Of a stretch of DNA of 14,432 nucleotides, positions 13,696 through 14,432 are shown one piece after another (position 1 is the first letter of the stretch; each line of letters starts with the position of its first letter). Both the position numbers and the translations under genes were made by a program. This DNA is from Rickettsiales bacterium UBA4311 (GTDB lineage: Bacteria > Pseudomonadota > Alphaproteobacteria > Rickettsiales > Deianiraeaceae): positions 15,633 through 30,064 of the forward strand of contig DGUL01000011.1 of NCBI GenBank assembly GCA_002394665.1, given 5' to 3'. The notes beneath the pieces are model-generated. The model did no database searches and was not told the origin of the DNA. It was given only the letters and a program-made list of their open reading frames with translations.

Positions 13696-13944
13696 ATGAA
13701 GAAGGTTGTTGAAAAAATTAAAGAGTTCTGGGAAGAAAATGCTTTATCTTGGATAAGTATTATTTCGGCTTTGTTGTTTTGCTGTTTTGTTATTTTTTTA
13801 TGTAGTATTTGTTCTACAGGACTAAAAGCAACACAAGATAACACAGAAGCGATATTGGAGTTAAGAGATGCCATAATAGAGAACAACGCTATAATGGAGA
13901 ATAACAAAAATGGTTTTGTTTATGAAATTGTTTATGCGAAATGA
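13696..13944 (+). CDS. 82-residue single-pass membrane protein
   Basis: The N terminus MKKVVEKIKEFWEENAL is an amphipathic charged helix, followed by a membrane helix at about 18-40 (SWISIISALLFCCFVIFLCS) and then a soluble helix (ATQDNTEAILELRDAIIENN) with coiled-coil character. Cys at about 29, 30, 36 and 39. The ATG follows TATTT, as in other genes here. It resembles small phage membrane proteins in size and layout (early inhibitor, exclusion or holin-like), but its place beside ssb rather than near lysis genes argues against holin. Family not recognised. Confidence 0.7.
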   Translation: MKKVVEKIKEFWEENALSWISIISALLFCCFVIFLCSICSTGLKATQDNTEAILELRDAIIENNAIMENNKNGFVYEIVYAK

Positions 13945-14001
13945 CTTTTTTTGTAATTATAAAAATTGTAAAAAAAGATATAGCAAGTTTTATAGTATAA
14001 A

Positions 14002-14432
14002 ATGATAATAGCAAAGAATTGGACACCGCGAAGTGATACTTTAAGCAAAAGTACCGACTGGATGTATATTGCCGATTATTTAAAACAATACAATAATATT
14101 TATGTTGATGGTATATTTATAATGTTTATATGGGAAGAATACTTTACATTGGCAAAGCAAAAAAAAACAAAGTGCGTAAAGGGCTCTGAATTTGTATCAA
14201 AAATTAATGGCCTAAAATATCAATATCAAACATTGCTTGAAAAGAACCCGAAGTTAAAGGAATTTTCAAAATTTGAAAACTTTATAAGTGAAGTAAATAA
14301 ACTTTTTGTAAAAGTTGGCAAATTGGACAAAAATTTTAATATAGTTTCAATGTCAAACTACAATGACAATTTTTTGATAAAAAGTGACCAAAAACTCCAA
14401 ACGGAAAAAATGACATCAAAAATGACACTAAA
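14002..14432 (+). CDS. possible phage replication initiator, 5' part (runs off the window)
   Basis: An open frame from ATG 14002 (MIIAKNWTPRSDTLSKSTDW) runs 143 codons to the edge without a stop. The first 110 residues are basic and helical (WEEYFTLAKQKKTK, KEFSKFENFISEVNKLF). The visible end VSMSNYNDNFLIKSDQKLQT followed by EKMTSKMTL resembles the junction in phage replication proteins where a winged-helix domain ends in NYxxY and a Lys/Thr/Ser-rich linker (KTTSKRT-like) follows. With ssb just upstream this suggests a replication initiator. That is inference from weak similarity and position; the C-terminal half is needed to decide. Confidence 0.55.
   Translation, partial: MIIAKNWTPRSDTLSKSTDWMYIADYLKQYNNIYVDGIFIMFIWEEYFTLAKQKKTKCVKGSEFVSKINGLKYQYQTLLEKNPKLKEFSKFENFISEVNKLFVKVGKLDKNFNIVSMSNYNDNFLIKSDQKLQTEKMTSKMTL

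Larger units (their letters stand above)
204..14432. mobile_element. temperate phage (prophage), left part
   Basis: The gene set and order fit an integrated lambda-like phage. A leftward operon carries exonuclease, RecT, an excisionase-like protein and an integrase. Repressor and Cro-like genes are divergent over a shared operator. A rightward operon carries SSB and a probable replication gene. No structural, packaging or lysis gene is visible, so those should lie past the right edge. The left boundary at tRNA-Thr is inferred. Absence of conjugation genes in view favours a phage over an integrative conjugative element, but only part of the element is seen. Confidence 0.75.

Overview
The window looks like the left half of a lambda-type temperate phage (prophage) sitting beside two host tRNA genes in an AT-rich bacterium (roughly 30% GC by eye). 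The host taxon is uncertain. The tyrosine integrase (RDLRRTA, LSGHSHKTI) and the RecT recombinase read most like alphaproteobacterial phage proteins, and the best promoter is sigma70-like (TTGACT-17-TATATT). Against that, neither tRNA gene encodes its CCA end, and almost all starts lack a Shine-Dalgarno sequence and are preceded by TT. I would call it a low-GC, possibly gut- or host-associated, proteobacterium-like genome with low confidence.

Layout. 1-203: 3' part of tRNA-Arg(ACG) and a complete tRNA-Thr(CGT); the latter is the most likely attachment locus. 204-556: no convincing gene. 557-9141: one long leftward (minus-strand) gene string with 4-bp overlaps or very small gaps. In transcription order it holds an early lipoprotein, two unknown proteins, a YqaJ-type exonuclease, RecT, an AlpA/excisionase-like HTH protein, the integrase, a 52-residue HTH protein, a complete RtcB RNA ligase, and a cassette of small mostly unknown genes (one MORN/YwqK-like, one of a common phage family). 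9142-9536: non-coding, with promoter PL and an operator. 9537-11572: leftward KilA-N protein, a truncated RhuM remnant, a short GKW-motif remnant, and a CI-like repressor with a degenerate S24 domain. 11573-11636: divergent control region. 11637-14432: rightward Cro-like protein, two unknown proteins, an SSB with a perfect DDDIPF tip, two or three very small single-pass membrane proteins, and the start of a gene that runs off the window and may be a replication initiator.

How it works together. The repressor and the Cro-like protein lie back to back. A 24-bp sequence in their shared intergenic region (11594-11617) recurs exactly at 9233-9256, just upstream of the start of the leftward operon, so the two sites look like OR and OL of one switch. 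The leftward operon carries establishment, recombination and integration functions plus accessory genes; the rightward one carries single-strand binding and probably replication functions. Exonuclease, RecT and SSB together make a single-strand annealing recombination set. The most interesting cargo is RtcB co-transcribed with the integrase, followed by about 3.7 kb of small genes of largely unknown function.
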